Assembly: GCA_945876035.1 (NCBI GenBank)
Contig: CAMCMU010000002.1
Location: 1 to 64,000 of the forward strand
Direction of reading: 5' to 3'
Length of the DNA stretch: 64,000 bases
Origin: Schlesneria paludicola DSM 18645
GTDB lineage: Bacteria > Planctomycetota > Planctomycetia > Planctomycetales > Planctomycetaceae
Part shown: positions 37,379-47,116 of the stretch, piece by piece
Layout: each line of letters opens with the position of its first letter
How positions within the stretch are numbered: position 1 is the first letter of the stretch
Notes under the pieces: model-generated
What the model was told of the DNA's origin: nothing
The model's database searches: none
What the model saw: only the letters and a program-made list of their open reading frames with translations
Position numbers and translations under genes: made by a program

Positions 37379-38452
37379 GTGACGACTGTGAGTCAGGAAA
37401 CGCAACCGCTTCAGGATGTACATGTTCGCGAGACAGTCCCATTGGTGTCGCCCTGCTATCTGAAGCAGGAAGAAAATGTGACGGACAACGCCGTTCGAAC
37501 GGTGATTGACGGTCGAGAAACGGTCAAGCGCATTATTTCCGGTTCCGAATCACGATTGATCGTGGTACTTGGGCCCTGCTCGATTCACGATCAGGTCGCC
37601 GGCTTGGAATATGCGCGCCGGTTAAAATCGTTGTCCGATCAAGTGGCAGGCACGATGATGCTTATCATGCGTGTTTATTTCGAAAAACCTCGGACAACAG
37701 TTGGTTGGAAGGGGCTGATCAATGACCCTCATCTGAATGATACTTTTGATATTCAGACGGGGATCCGAATTGCCCGGCGGATTCTGCTCGAAGTTGCTAA
37801 TATGGAACTTCCCGCAGCGACGGAATTGCTCGAACCGATTACACCACAATACATCGCAGATCTGATTTCGCTGACCGCAATCGGAGCTCGGACGACCGAA
37901 TCCCCGACTCATCGTCAGATGTCAAGCGGTCTTTCCATGCCGGTCGGATTCAAGAACGGCACCGATGGCAGTTTACAGGTCGCTCTCGATGCGATGCTTT
38001 CTGCCAGATCGGCTCACAGTTTTCTGGGGATCGACAATGACGGCAAGACATGCATTGTCAACACGAAGGGAAATCCGTGGGGTTTTCTCGTATTGCGTGG
38101 AGGACGTTCCGGATCGAATTATGAAATGGCGATCCTTGCGGATGCTGTCGACAGACTGACAGAGGCAAAACTGCCAACGGGATTAATGGTTGATTGCAGT
38201 CACGCCAATTCGAATAAGGACTACCGACTCCAGCACGTTGCTTGGAACGACTGCATTGCACAGCGTGTTGCCGGAAATCGCAATATTGTCGGACTGATGT
38301 TGGAAAGCAATTTGAACCCGGGCAGTCAGTCACTTCCCAAAGATCTCACGCAGCTTCGATATGGTGTCTCGATCACGGATGGCTGTATCGGATGGGAAGA
38401 AACCGAACGCTTGATCCTGTCTGCGAATGACAAACTCAGTGGCTTGAAATAG
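37379..38452 (+). CDS. aroF: 3-deoxy-D-arabino-heptulosonate-7-phosphate synthase
   Basis: This is a class I DAHP synthase of the AroFGH (alpha) type, which condenses PEP and erythrose-4-phosphate as the first shikimate-pathway step. Diagnostic motifs are VLGPCSIHD, EKPRTTVGWKGLINDP, PVGFKNGTDG and MVDCSHANSNKD. The length (357 residues) is normal. The first codon is GTG with a weak GAGAG upstream. It is a single gene, so regulation by feedback through the N-terminal region, as in this family, is likely. I cannot tell which aromatic amino acid it responds to. Confidence 0.95.
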   Translation: MTTVSQETQPLQDVHVRETVPLVSPCYLKQEENVTDNAVRTVIDGRETVKRIISGSESRLIVVLGPCSIHDQVAGLEYARRLKSLSDQVAGTMMLIMRVYFEKPRTTVGWKGLINDPHLNDTFDIQTGIRIARRILLEVANMELPAATELLEPITPQYIADLISLTAIGARTTESPTHRQMSSGLSMPVGFKNGTDGSLQVALDAMLSARSAHSFLGIDNDGKTCIVNTKGNPWGFLVLRGGRSGSNYEMAILADAVDRLTEAKLPTGLMVDCSHANSNKDYRLQHVAWNDCIAQRVAGNRNIVGLMLESNLNPGSQSLPKDLTQLRYGVSITDGCIGWEETERLILSANDKLSGLK

Positions 38453-38580
38453 CTTTTCAGAGGTTGGAATACTTCCCAGCAGCTTTGTGCGCAGGGACAT
38501 CAGACCTCGCCTGTGCCAGCTAAATGCTCCAAAGGACAATGCACTTAAAAAAACGATTTGGGAGCAGGTCATTCCGGCGT

Positions 38581-39522
38581 TTATCGTCGGAGCAAGATCG
38601 ACAGATGTTTCTTCAGGCGATCGTCGTCCTCCATATTGCCTGTGACGCCGACGTAAGGATTTTTATCCTCGGAGTTTAGTAGTTTCAGGACCCTCAGGTA
38701 GGCTTCCCGCTCTGACTTCGTATCGCCGCGTGAATCGGCAAGACTGGCGTCACGAAGCAACTGCTGGTACGGCTTAATTGTGCCCTTTTCATTGCCGACG
38801 AAGTCTCGCATTACAACAGATCTGGCAAACATTTTTGACTCGTCTCGTTCATTCGTCATCACCGGGCCCATGACGACGATCGCCAATGATGCGAGCAAAC
38901 TAAAGCCGAATGCCGCGTATATCAGTACGGTGTTTTCCGCTGCGGCTATTGGATGTTTCGCAGGTTTCTGAACGGTTACTTCTGACAACGACAATTCCGG
39001 CAGGTGCCCATCTTCACCGAGTCGAACTAGGATCTGGCCGCTGCGGTCTGTAATGAATTTGGCTTCAGTGCGTTTGGTTACGTCACTCTTTTTGGAACCG
39101 GATTGGCGCGTGTTTAATTTCACGAGTGATGAGATGACGGGTGCAGGTAGAACTTTTGGTCCATTCACAAGGACCTGTTCCTCTTCAGCGGAGGTCGAAG
39201 ACAATCCATAGGAAAACAAGAGGGTTGTCTCTTTCGAAACCGTGATCGTCGCCCGCCCTGGAAGCCAAGTCCACTGCTTGGACGGAAGTTGCACACCATT
39301 GATGGCGACCTTGCCTTTGAGGGCGGTCATGATTGCGAAACGTCCGTTTCTGTTGGCCAGAGACGCGTGAACATCCTCAATCAGGGGATCGGATAATACG
39401 ACCTGACATTCCGAGATACGGCCAATCTTCGTCAAATCCTCCTGCAATGTATAAGTCTTTCCTCGGTCCCGTCCGGCAATCACAGTCAGGCTAGCAAGAG
39501 TGGTGTCGTTGATGTTGAGCAT
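38581..39522 (-). CDS. FHA-domain membrane protein
   Basis: Residues about 10-110 are a forkhead-associated domain with IGRISECQVVLSDPLIEDVHASL; R34-type and S/H phosphothreonine-binding positions are in place. A linker is followed by one membrane helix (YAAFGFSLLASLAIVVMG region, about 205-225) and a helical tail. FHA proteins read Ser/Thr kinase output, and this genome has such kinases. It lies 80 bases downstream of the TadC-like gene on the same strand, and FHA proteins are frequent partners of Tad pilus loci. Confidence 0.85.
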   Translation of the reverse strand: MLNINDTTLASLTVIAGRDRGKTYTLQEDLTKIGRISECQVVLSDPLIEDVHASLANRNGRFAIMTALKGKVAINGVQLPSKQWTWLPGRATITVSKETTLLFSYGLSSTSAEEEQVLVNGPKVLPAPVISSLVKLNTRQSGSKKSDVTKRTEAKFITDRSGQILVRLGEDGHLPELSLSEVTVQKPAKHPIAAAENTVLIYAAFGFSLLASLAIVVMGPVMTNERDESKMFARSVVMRDFVGNEKGTIKPYQQLLRDASLADSRGDTKSEREAYLRVLKLLNSEDKNPYVGVTGNMEDDDRLKKHLSILLRR

Positions 39523-39602
39523 GAAAAATCAAGACCCCAAAGGAACGGGACAACCGGAATGACACCTTCAACTTGTACTCAGACGGATCCCCTCACGTCT
39601 CT

Positions 39603-40541
39603 TCAATTCAGGATATCCGAGGCAATCATTCCGAGCAGGAATGGTCCCAAAATTACCAAAACCGTTGAAGCCATAATCAAAATTCCCGGCAGCAACATTT
39701 TAACGGCGGCCTCGCCAGCGAGTGTTTCTGCACGTTGACTGCGTTTGAGGCGAAGGACATCGGCTTGAGTCCGGAAAATTCCCACCAAGGGCGTGCCCAG
39801 TTGCTCACCTTGAATGATCGAGCCAATAATGCCGGTGATTTCAGCATCGTGAAGCCGATCTCGCATGGATTCCAAAGCGGCGGTGCGGCCCTTGCCCATA
39901 TTCAGTTCGCCGAGAACCCGACCGAATTCCACTCCGACGGGATGGTCACGAAATTCATCGACGCCTTCTTTCAGTGCCGCCAAAAATGTCGAACCAGCCT
40001 CCATGAGCAGGGTGATCAGATCTAAGACAAACGGCATTCGACGTTTGATGAGAATCAATCGGTATCGTGCTGCGTGATGAAGGCGACGACGCAGAATGTA
40101 TCCGCAGAGGACGGTGATCATGATGGCCAAGAGAATTCCAGGCATTCCGAGAAATTGAGTGCATGTATAGACAAACACCGGCAGTAGCAGAATCGCTTGA
40201 ATTTCGATTCGAGCCAGGAACTCTTCCGGTGTCCAGAACCGAGACAGGCCCGCCGCTTGGATCTCTCGACTAATCGCCGGCAGTTGTTCGGGAAAAGCAC
40301 CGCGGTTGAATTTTGCGAAAGCCTGTACCAACGGCTGAAAAGTTCGAAAGAAGGCACTGACTCGACGCAATTCGTTGAGGCGATTGACGTCATAACGCCA
40401 GTCGCCTTCTTGGATCGCATCTTTGGAGGCGAGGCTGCAAAAAATTGTCCAAGCCAGCACAAAGACGGACAGTCCGACCACCAATGAAATGACGACGGGT
40501 GGTAGTGGATCGATCAGGAGCGGAGCAGTGGTAATGGACAT
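39603..40541 (-). CDS. TadC-like type II secretion F-domain protein
   Basis: The 312-residue integral membrane protein has an N-terminal helix, a pair of helices (about residues 115-150) and C-terminal helices around a T2SSF domain (MPFVLDLITLLMEAGSTFLAAL, GTPLVGIFRTQADVLRLKRSQRAE, MLLPGILIMASTVLVILGPF). This is the inner-membrane platform of Tad/Flp pili or type II secretion. TadA, TadB and the secretin are not in this run; upstream is an oxidoreductase. It is therefore an isolated part of a scattered Tad system. Confidence 0.88.
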   Translation of the reverse strand: MSITTAPLLIDPLPPVVISLVVGLSVFVLAWTIFCSLASKDAIQEGDWRYDVNRLNELRRVSAFFRTFQPLVQAFAKFNRGAFPEQLPAISREIQAAGLSRFWTPEEFLARIEIQAILLLPVFVYTCTQFLGMPGILLAIMITVLCGYILRRRLHHAARYRLILIKRRMPFVLDLITLLMEAGSTFLAALKEGVDEFRDHPVGVEFGRVLGELNMGKGRTAALESMRDRLHDAEITGIIGSIIQGEQLGTPLVGIFRTQADVLRLKRSQRAETLAGEAAVKMLLPGILIMASTVLVILGPFLLGMIASDILN

Positions 40542-40652
40542 GGTAAGCTTCTTCGGCGTTCTCGGAAGATTTTATCTGCTGTCGCAGGGCGAATGAACAT
40601 CGCGTGAATCACGCCTTGACGTTGACGGTTGTTTATTCGTGCCGCAAGGATT

Positions 40653-41666
40653 TTACGCCAATGAAATGATAATTTTGCCGAAATGTTTTTGAGTTTTCAA
40701 ATAGTCGTATGCAGCGCGCGCTTCCAAAAGAGGGAAAACCTGGTCAATGATCGGTTTCAGTCGATGTTGAATTGCCGCACGATTCAAACGTTCGAACATC
40801 TCGCGGCTTCCAACATAAATTCCATTGATCCGCAGGCTGTTCATGAGAATATCGGTCACACGCAACTCACTGGCGGTACCACCCAGGATCCCAATCATGG
40901 CGATGTGACCTCCGACTCGAGCGGCTCGTAATGATTGGGCGAGTGTCCCTGCTCCACCGACCTCTAAAATGTGGTCCGCACCAAGTCCGCCAGTCAGCTC
41001 AACAACTTTCCGTTCCCACTGCGGATGTTGGCTGTAATTGATTCCCGCGTCAGCTCCAAGGGCAATGGCGAGATCAATTTTTTTGTCACTGCTCGACAAA
41101 ACAATAATTTTGGCTCCGTACCATTTGGCGATTTGCAGTCCGAACAGTGACACGCCGCCGGTTCCGATAATCACCACCGTCTCGCCCGCCTTCAGGTTTC
41201 CTTGCTCAATGAGGGCATTCCACGCAGTGAGCGCGGCGCACGGCATCGTGGCCGCCTCTTCGAAGGTCTGGTGCGGAGGAATCCGAACGGCGGCCTCTTC
41301 GTCGAGCAAGACATATTCGGCGAGCATTCCGTTTGTTGATCCTCCACCGAGCGATATTTTTATTTTTTCTGCGGAGGAGGGTCCTGTCAGCCAGTGAGGA
41401 AAAAATGTTCCCGCGACGCCGTCACCTAATTTCCATTGAGTCACACCTTCGCCAATCGCTGCGATTTCACCGGCACCATCAGACAGGGGAACGAGCGGCA
41501 GCGAGACCCTGCCATAGGCACCCTGCATAACGATCAGATCGCGAAAGTTGAGTGAAGCCGCGCGAACTCTGACGAGGATCTGGCCAAACGATGGTTGTGG
41601 CTCCGGTCGATCCACGAGTTTCAATTCCTCCGACCCGCCAACTCCTTGTAATTCCCAAGCTCTCAT
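40653..41666 (-). CDS. Zinc-independent MDR alcohol dehydrogenase/quinone reductase-like
   Basis: The 337-residue protein has the medium-chain dehydrogenase layout: a GroES-like N-terminal domain and a Rossmann domain with GTGGVSLFGLQIAKWYGAKI. The catalytic-zinc cysteine of true alcohol dehydrogenases is replaced (ASLNFRDLIV), and no structural-zinc cysteine cluster is seen, so quinone-oxidoreductase-like activity is more likely. It follows the Pls/PosA-type synthetase by 78 bases on the same strand and may be co-transcribed; whether it acts on that product is unknown. Confidence 0.88.
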   Translation of the reverse strand: MRAWELQGVGGSEELKLVDRPEPQPSFGQILVRVRAASLNFRDLIVMQGAYGRVSLPLVPLSDGAGEIAAIGEGVTQWKLGDGVAGTFFPHWLTGPSSAEKIKISLGGGSTNGMLAEYVLLDEEAAVRIPPHQTFEEAATMPCAALTAWNALIEQGNLKAGETVVIIGTGGVSLFGLQIAKWYGAKIIVLSSSDKKIDLAIALGADAGINYSQHPQWERKVVELTGGLGADHILEVGGAGTLAQSLRAARVGGHIAMIGILGGTASELRVTDILMNSLRINGIYVGSREMFERLNRAAIQHRLKPIIDQVFPLLEARAAYDYLKTQKHFGKIIISLA

Positions 41667-41744
41667 TGGAATCCTTTCGCTCGATAATTATCGAGAGGTC
41701 TGTTTTGAGGCAAAAGCCATCGAGGACGATGCTCAACCACGTTC

Positions 41745-44700
41745 TCACTTCGTGGTATCAAGGTTTTGAGAGGGAATTCCGGACCAGTGAGTATTGGCCG
41801 GTAGCGACTCCCCTTTCATGACCAGAGACAGTTCACCGATGGATGAGCCTCGATCCATCTCTGTGTCATACAAGACGACCGACATCGAACCAAGAGAGCA
41901 ACCCGCGCCAATGTCGATGGTCGACATTTTCATGACGCGATCCTCGAACAGATGTGTCTGCAGCGTGCAATCCAGATTGATGGCCACATCGTCTCCAATC
42001 TTAATCAGATCGAACTCGGTCAACTCGGTCGTGTCGAGATAAACTCGCCGTCCAATCTTCGCTCCCAACAAGCGGAAGAACCAGCAAATGAATGGCGTTC
42101 CCGCCATCAGATCCAAAAAAAACGGCGACGCAAAATTGTCGAGTAATGCTGTCAGGACCTCTGTTCTCCAAACAAACGGGCTCCAAAGTGGCCGTTCGCA
42201 GGGGTGATAACGGCCCATCATCAACCACTTGAACGCAATCAGAAGCAGGGCAGCCGCCAGTCCTGCTGTCGCGTAGATTAATGGGAAAAGCAAGATCATC
42301 TGCCAAACGTGGACTTCTTCTCGAATCAACAGGAAGACAGACAGGAGCACGTTTGTCAAAACGATAAAACAGGTTGAAGGGAGCGTCACACGGAAGAATT
42401 CAATGAACAGTCGCAGTGCAATCAACCTTCGTGTCGGTCGAAAAGTCAGTTCCGGAGGGAAGCCTGTGGTCAGTTGCCGCTGGGGCAAAAAGAAAGGTGG
42501 CGATCCAAGCCACGATGAACCGTCACTTATTGCCGCTGACGGCGGCATCGACAGGCAGCCGATCAGACAATTGTCGGGAATCGTTGCACCAATCGGAATA
42601 AGAGCACTGTTACCGATAAACGTCCGAGTGCCGATTGTGATCTGATCAATTGTCAGAAAGCCGTTACGAATGCGCGCTGCCCCCAAGGATACCGCATCGG
42701 CCACGAAGCTCTCATCCCCAATATTGAGGCAGTCGGGTGAAACAAATGATGCCGTTGAAATTTCGGCTCGTCGACCGAGGTTTGCGCCGAGCAGTCGATA
42801 CCACGGTGCCAAATAAAGGGTGGAATACAGCGGTCCAATCACATCAAGACTCAGGGTCATCGTCCGGTCAAAAAACCATTTGCGGAAGCAAAATGAGTCG
42901 TGTAGAGGATAGGCACCGGGTTTGATTCGCCCCAACAATAGCCACTTCAATGCGGCAATTTCGAGACTGATGAAAAGCACAAATGAAACGGCAACGAGGG
43001 GTGCAAGGACCAGATAATAATAGTAATCGTCCAGCTTGTTGAGATGCGTCATCACGACCATACCCGGAAAGAAAGCTACCATCGGTAGCAGAGGGAACGT
43101 GAACAATCCCAACGTGCAGAGAAGTCCGAAGGCAAGTCTCCTTGGCAAACTCGGGCGTGGAATTGGCGGAGCGAGGGGGATGTCCGTTTGACACTCCGCG
43201 GAACGCGACGGCGAGCCATGCCAACGTTCCCCAGTTGGAATCCGTCCCCCGATGGGCAGCATTGACAGATCTTCAAGCGAGGAGTCATCGTCCATTCGAG
43301 TTGAGGGCCCAAGCAGAGATCTCGTACCGACAAAACATCGTCGGCCGATTTCGACGTGGCCGAGGATCAACCAGCCATCATTGATTGTGAAGCCGGTAAA
43401 ATGAGAGTCGGCGCCAAGGCAGCTGTCGTCTCCGATCGACAGCAGATCGAACATCGCACCGCCGTCGTTGCCGAGATGGACATTGGCTCCGATGCGCGCC
43501 CCCATCATACGGTAGTAGAGGCTGAGCAGCGGTGTCCCGGTGAGATAGTTTGTCGGGACGATCCCCCGAATGGATTCCACGAACCACCATCGCAGAAAAT
43601 AGCTACCCCACATCGGATACCGGCCCGGCTGCGCTCTTCCCAACACTAGCCACTTCACAGCGATCGACAAGGCAATCATGGCAGGATATAGCAGTAGCAA
43701 CGTTGCTACTGAAAAGACCACCGCTTCGGTGTTCGAGTACTCGTCGTCGATCGCATAGGCAAAGGTCAAGTACGGTGCCAGCCAATGCAGCGAGAACAAG
43801 CCGATCACAAAGTACAATCCGATGGCTTGGATCGTTCCGCCGACAAAATATTGCCATGAGGACACGCGATAAATGTCACGCACTTCAGGGGGATCCACGG
43901 CTGCGTTAGTCAGCGGAGTGGTCGATTTGAGATGTCTTAACCTCAAGGCGCTCGCGAGTGTCTCGATGGTCGGATGGTTGTAGATATCGAGCATCGAAAC
44001 GTCTTCGAACTCAGGATATTTTCGCAGCAGTGAAATCATCCGCGCCGCGAGGAGCGAGTGCCCGCCGAGGTCCATAAAGAAGTCGGCAGTGGGCCCGACA
44101 ACCACCGGGAAAAAGAGATGATTCCATACGGCTGCCAGTTGAATTTCGATGTCGTCTGTCGGGCTCCACATCTTTTTCGATTCATCGACCTCTGCCGGCA
44201 TTCGGCTTCGTGGCGCCGGCAAATTTTTGCGGTCCACCTTGCCGCTCGTGAGTGTCGGAAAGGATTCCACCGTTTCGAAGACGGTGGGAATCATGTAGGC
44301 CGGCAGCTTACTGCGTAAGTTCGCTCGCAACTGCTCATGATCGCTGGCGAAACCGTTCCGCGGAACGATGTAGCCGACGAGCTGTTGAACACCAGGTATG
44401 TCTTCACGTAGGGCGGCGGCGGCAGCCAACACCCCCGGACACCGCAACATTTCCGATTCAATTTCGGAGAGCTCGACCCGAAACCCTCTCAACTTGACCT
44501 GTCCGTCGGCGCGGCCAACAAATTCCAACTGTCCATCGGTCGTCCAGCGTGCCATGTCTCCTGTGCGATAGAGTCGAATTTGGTTTTCATCCGACTCGGC
44601 AATCGTGATGCTCACAAAACGCTCTTGCGTCAAATCCTCTCGACCGACGTAACCGCGCGCGAGACCGGCGCCGCCGAGATACAGCTCACCGATTTCACCG

Positions 44701-45818
44701 CAGAGTACACGACGACCGTCTGAATTCATCACAAACGCGTTATAACCCGGAAGTGGTTCGCCGATCGTGACATCGCGTGCGGGATCGCATTCAGTCCATG
44801 TGGCAATCACGGTGGCTTCCGTGGGGCCATAGGTATTGAACATCCGTCGTCCAGGTCGATGCCAGCGGCGTACCAGATCCGGCGAACATGCTTCGCCGCC
44901 GACAATGATAATCCGGACATTCGGCAGGTCGCCCTCCATCATTGACAGGAGTGTCGGGACGCAGGAAAGGATTGTCACACCAGCCGCGGTAAGGAGACGC
45001 GGCAGATCTGGTCCTGCGCGTACCATGTGTGGTGTTGCAGCCACCAATGTGGCACCGGCGTTCCATGCCAGCCATAATTCTTCGACCGATGCATCGAACG
45101 CGACCGAAAAGCCCTGATAAACGCGGTCTTCCGAACGGACGGCGAATCGAGTCGCTTCGGTACGGACTAAATGAACGACGCTTCGGTGCTCGATCTGAAC
45201 ACCCTTCGGCTTGCCCGTTGATCCCGAGGTGTAGATGACATAACACAGGTTATTGGGCCGCGTCTGAATGCTTACTTCCGACAAGCGAACCGCCGGCCGC
45301 GTTGAAATTGCCAGCCAATGTTCATCGATCAGGACGACCGTTCCGGAAAATGTGACGAGCTGGTTTGCAAAGGCTGCTGTGGTAATCACGATCTGAATCT
45401 TGCAGTCGGCTAAGATGTAGTGCACTCGTTCAGCCGGGTATTCGGCATCGAGCGGCACATACGCGCCGCCCGATTTGAGAATTCCAAGGAGTACGGAGTA
45501 AACATCCATCGAACGGGGCAACCAGAACGCAACGCAGGTCTCTGGGCCGACTCCAAACTCCCTCAGATAATGAGCAAGCTGATTGGATGTGTCGTCAAGA
45601 TCACGGTAAGTCAGACGCGTTAAGCCGATCTCAATTGCCGTACGGCCCGGATGTTGATCGACTTGAGCTTCAAACAACTGATGCAACAGCGAGGCTGACG
45701 AGGTTGGGGTTTGAGACAATGAAAATCCTGAACAATTGATAAATAGGGGGGCTGGGGCGTGAAGTTTTGGGGACGGATTCGAGCGGCAGACGTTAAATTC
45801 GGTGACAGCCGTTGCCAA
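41745..45818 (-). CDS. Pls/PosA-type single-module peptide synthetase
   Basis: The 1357-residue protein has an adenylation domain (about residues 45-540: YTSGSTGKPKG, NTYGPTEAT, YRTGDMARW, GRADGQVKLRGFRVE, catalytic K527), a carrier domain (S588 in DLGGHSLL) and a membrane-embedded C-terminal half with several helices and three hexapeptide-repeat (left-handed beta-helix) domains (about 770-870, 1000-1110, 1250-1350), each ending in a W-x-G-x-P-like turn. There is no condensation or thioesterase domain. This is the Pls/PosA layout; the best-known member makes epsilon-poly-L-lysine. Hand alignment to GrsA gives specificity residues D A E S I G T V I K, close to the lysine code I recall for bacitracin synthetase (DAESIGSVCK). 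I infer a cationic homopolymer, probably of lysine or a similar diamino acid. Confidence 0.88.
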   Translation of the reverse strand: MATAVTEFNVCRSNPSPKLHAPAPLFINCSGFSLSQTPTSSASLLHQLFEAQVDQHPGRTAIEIGLTRLTYRDLDDTSNQLAHYLREFGVGPETCVAFWLPRSMDVYSVLLGILKSGGAYVPLDAEYPAERVHYILADCKIQIVITTAAFANQLVTFSGTVVLIDEHWLAISTRPAVRLSEVSIQTRPNNLCYVIYTSGSTGKPKGVQIEHRSVVHLVRTEATRFAVRSEDRVYQGFSVAFDASVEELWLAWNAGATLVAATPHMVRAGPDLPRLLTAAGVTILSCVPTLLSMMEGDLPNVRIIIVGGEACSPDLVRRWHRPGRRMFNTYGPTEATVIATWTECDPARDVTIGEPLPGYNAFVMNSDGRRVLCGEIGELYLGGAGLARGYVGREDLTQERFVSITIAESDENQIRLYRTGDMARWTTDGQLEFVGRADGQVKLRGFRVELSEIESEMLRCPGVLAAAAALREDIPGVQQLVGYIVPRNGFASDHEQLRANLRSKLPAYMIPTVFETVESFPTLTSGKVDRKNLPAPRSRMPAEVDESKKMWSPTDDIEIQLAAVWNHLFFPVVVGPTADFFMDLGGHSLLAARMISLLRKYPEFEDVSMLDIYNHPTIETLASALRLRHLKSTTPLTNAAVDPPEVRDIYRVSSWQYFVGGTIQAIGLYFVIGLFSLHWLAPYLTFAYAIDDEYSNTEAVVFSVATLLLLYPAMIALSIAVKWLVLGRAQPGRYPMWGSYFLRWWFVESIRGIVPTNYLTGTPLLSLYYRMMGARIGANVHLGNDGGAMFDLLSIGDDSCLGADSHFTGFTINDGWLILGHVEIGRRCFVGTRSLLGPSTRMDDDSSLEDLSMLPIGGRIPTGERWHGSPSRSAECQTDIPLAPPIPRPSLPRRLAFGLLCTLGLFTFPLLPMVAFFPGMVVMTHLNKLDDYYYYLVLAPLVAVSFVLFISLEIAALKWLLLGRIKPGAYPLHDSFCFRKWFFDRTMTLSLDVIGPLYSTLYLAPWYRLLGANLGRRAEISTASFVSPDCLNIGDESFVADAVSLGAARIRNGFLTIDQITIGTRTFIGNSALIPIGATIPDNCLIGCLSMPPSAAISDGSSWLGSPPFFLPQRQLTTGFPPELTFRPTRRLIALRLFIEFFRVTLPSTCFIVLTNVLLSVFLLIREEVHVWQMILLFPLIYATAGLAAALLLIAFKWLMMGRYHPCERPLWSPFVWRTEVLTALLDNFASPFFLDLMAGTPFICWFFRLLGAKIGRRVYLDTTELTEFDLIKIGDDVAINLDCTLQTHLFEDRVMKMSTIDIGAGCSLGSMSVVLYDTEMDRGSSIGELSLVMKGESLPANTHWSGIPSQNLDTTK

Positions 45819-45984
45819 TGTGACACGTACTATTCGTCGTCACGGGTGAGCCATGTGTGCATCGATCCTAGAGCAGAGGGATTGTTTTCAGCGTGTCCGA
45901 AAACAACTCTGGACTGGCATTTCTCTGATTGGTTTTGCAGAAGGTCTAATCCTTGTCCAATAGAACTGCAATCATCCATCCCCG

Positions 45985-46902
45985 TCAGCGGCAACAAAAG
46001 AGGAGTCTGCGCCACAGGGAACCGCACAATAAGCGGAAGATATCGACCTTCGTCACTTGAGGGCGAGTTTCCCAAACTCGATATCCGAGGAATTCAATTT
46101 TTTCCAGAATGTGAAGCCCGCCACGCGCGAAAAGATCAATATCGACTTGCAATCGGCCGGGCAGGTTCTCGACGAGTGGTAGGCCTCTTATCAGAAACTC
46201 GCGGGATCTTTTGGTCTCGAACTGCATGAGATCGAGGAAGGCCTGATTCGTAATTTGTGAGTTAAAATCTTCTCGCCGGTATCCGAACCGCTCATAGTCC
46301 TCACGCGGTAAATAGATTCTTCCAATCATGAAGTCACGCGAAACATCCTGCCAAAAGTTGGCAAGCTGTAGACCCGTACAAATGGAATCCGACCAAACGA
46401 TGTTTTGTTCAGTCTGTGCGTGGCAAAGGTGAAGTACCAGTCGGCCGACTGGATCGGCACTACGACGGCAATAGTGTTGAAGTTGCTCGAACGTCTGGTA
46501 TTCGTGAACCGACTGGTCTTGCTCGAAGGCGGAGATCAGATCCAGAAACGGTTCACGCGGGATCGAAAACTGCTCGATCGTGGGCCGCAACGCGACGAAC
46601 ACAGGATGTCGAGTCTGCCCGAAGTAACATGCGTTCAACTCGTCTCGCCACCACCCCAACAACGTCAGCGACTTTTCAGACTCGGGAATTTCGTCACCCA
46701 GGTTGTCCGCCCATCGGCAAAAAGAATAAACATTGTAAAAATGCTGCCGCAGATCTTTCGGCAGTAGCCAGGAAACCACCGGAAAGTTCTCATAATGTGA
46801 CGTTGCCAGCCTCCGGCAATACGCTTCGGCAGCTCGCAAATCCAGCGATGGTCTGGCGAGAATTGCCTCAGGGCCAAACAGATCAAGGTCGGTAGCAAAC
46901 AA
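45985..46902 (-). CDS. hpnC: Hydroxysqualene synthase-type protein HpnC
   Basis: The 305-residue protein belongs to the squalene/phytoene synthase family. The motifs SFCRWADNLGDE (first aspartate-rich box) and LQLANFWQDVSRDFMIGRIYLP (second box) are characteristic of HpnC, which with HpnD and HpnE forms squalene in many bacteria. No hpnD or hpnE is adjacent. It lies 166 bases upstream of the Pls/PosA-type synthetase on the same strand, and the reason for that neighbourhood is not apparent. Confidence 0.9.
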   Translation of the reverse strand: MFATDLDLFGPEAILARPSLDLRAAEAYCRRLATSHYENFPVVSWLLPKDLRQHFYNVYSFCRWADNLGDEIPESEKSLTLLGWWRDELNACYFGQTRHPVFVALRPTIEQFSIPREPFLDLISAFEQDQSVHEYQTFEQLQHYCRRSADPVGRLVLHLCHAQTEQNIVWSDSICTGLQLANFWQDVSRDFMIGRIYLPREDYERFGYRREDFNSQITNQAFLDLMQFETKRSREFLIRGLPLVENLPGRLQVDIDLFARGGLHILEKIEFLGYRVWETRPQVTKVDIFRLLCGSLWRRLLFCCR

Positions 46903-47116
46903 TCTTGGCTCCGTGACTGCAGTGTTTGATCAAACGTCGTTACTATATCCGAACCGGAGGCTTAATGCTTTTCGATAAAAGCATTTTGAAGTCATCTGTT
47001 GACCGTCGGGCCGTGGTCGTGAATTACGAGCCAAAGAATAATGAGCTGAAGCCCGGCAAACCAAGATCAGCCAGGCTTTTGCGTTTGCTTGCAACTTGGT
47101 TTTTAAGAATCCCGTT

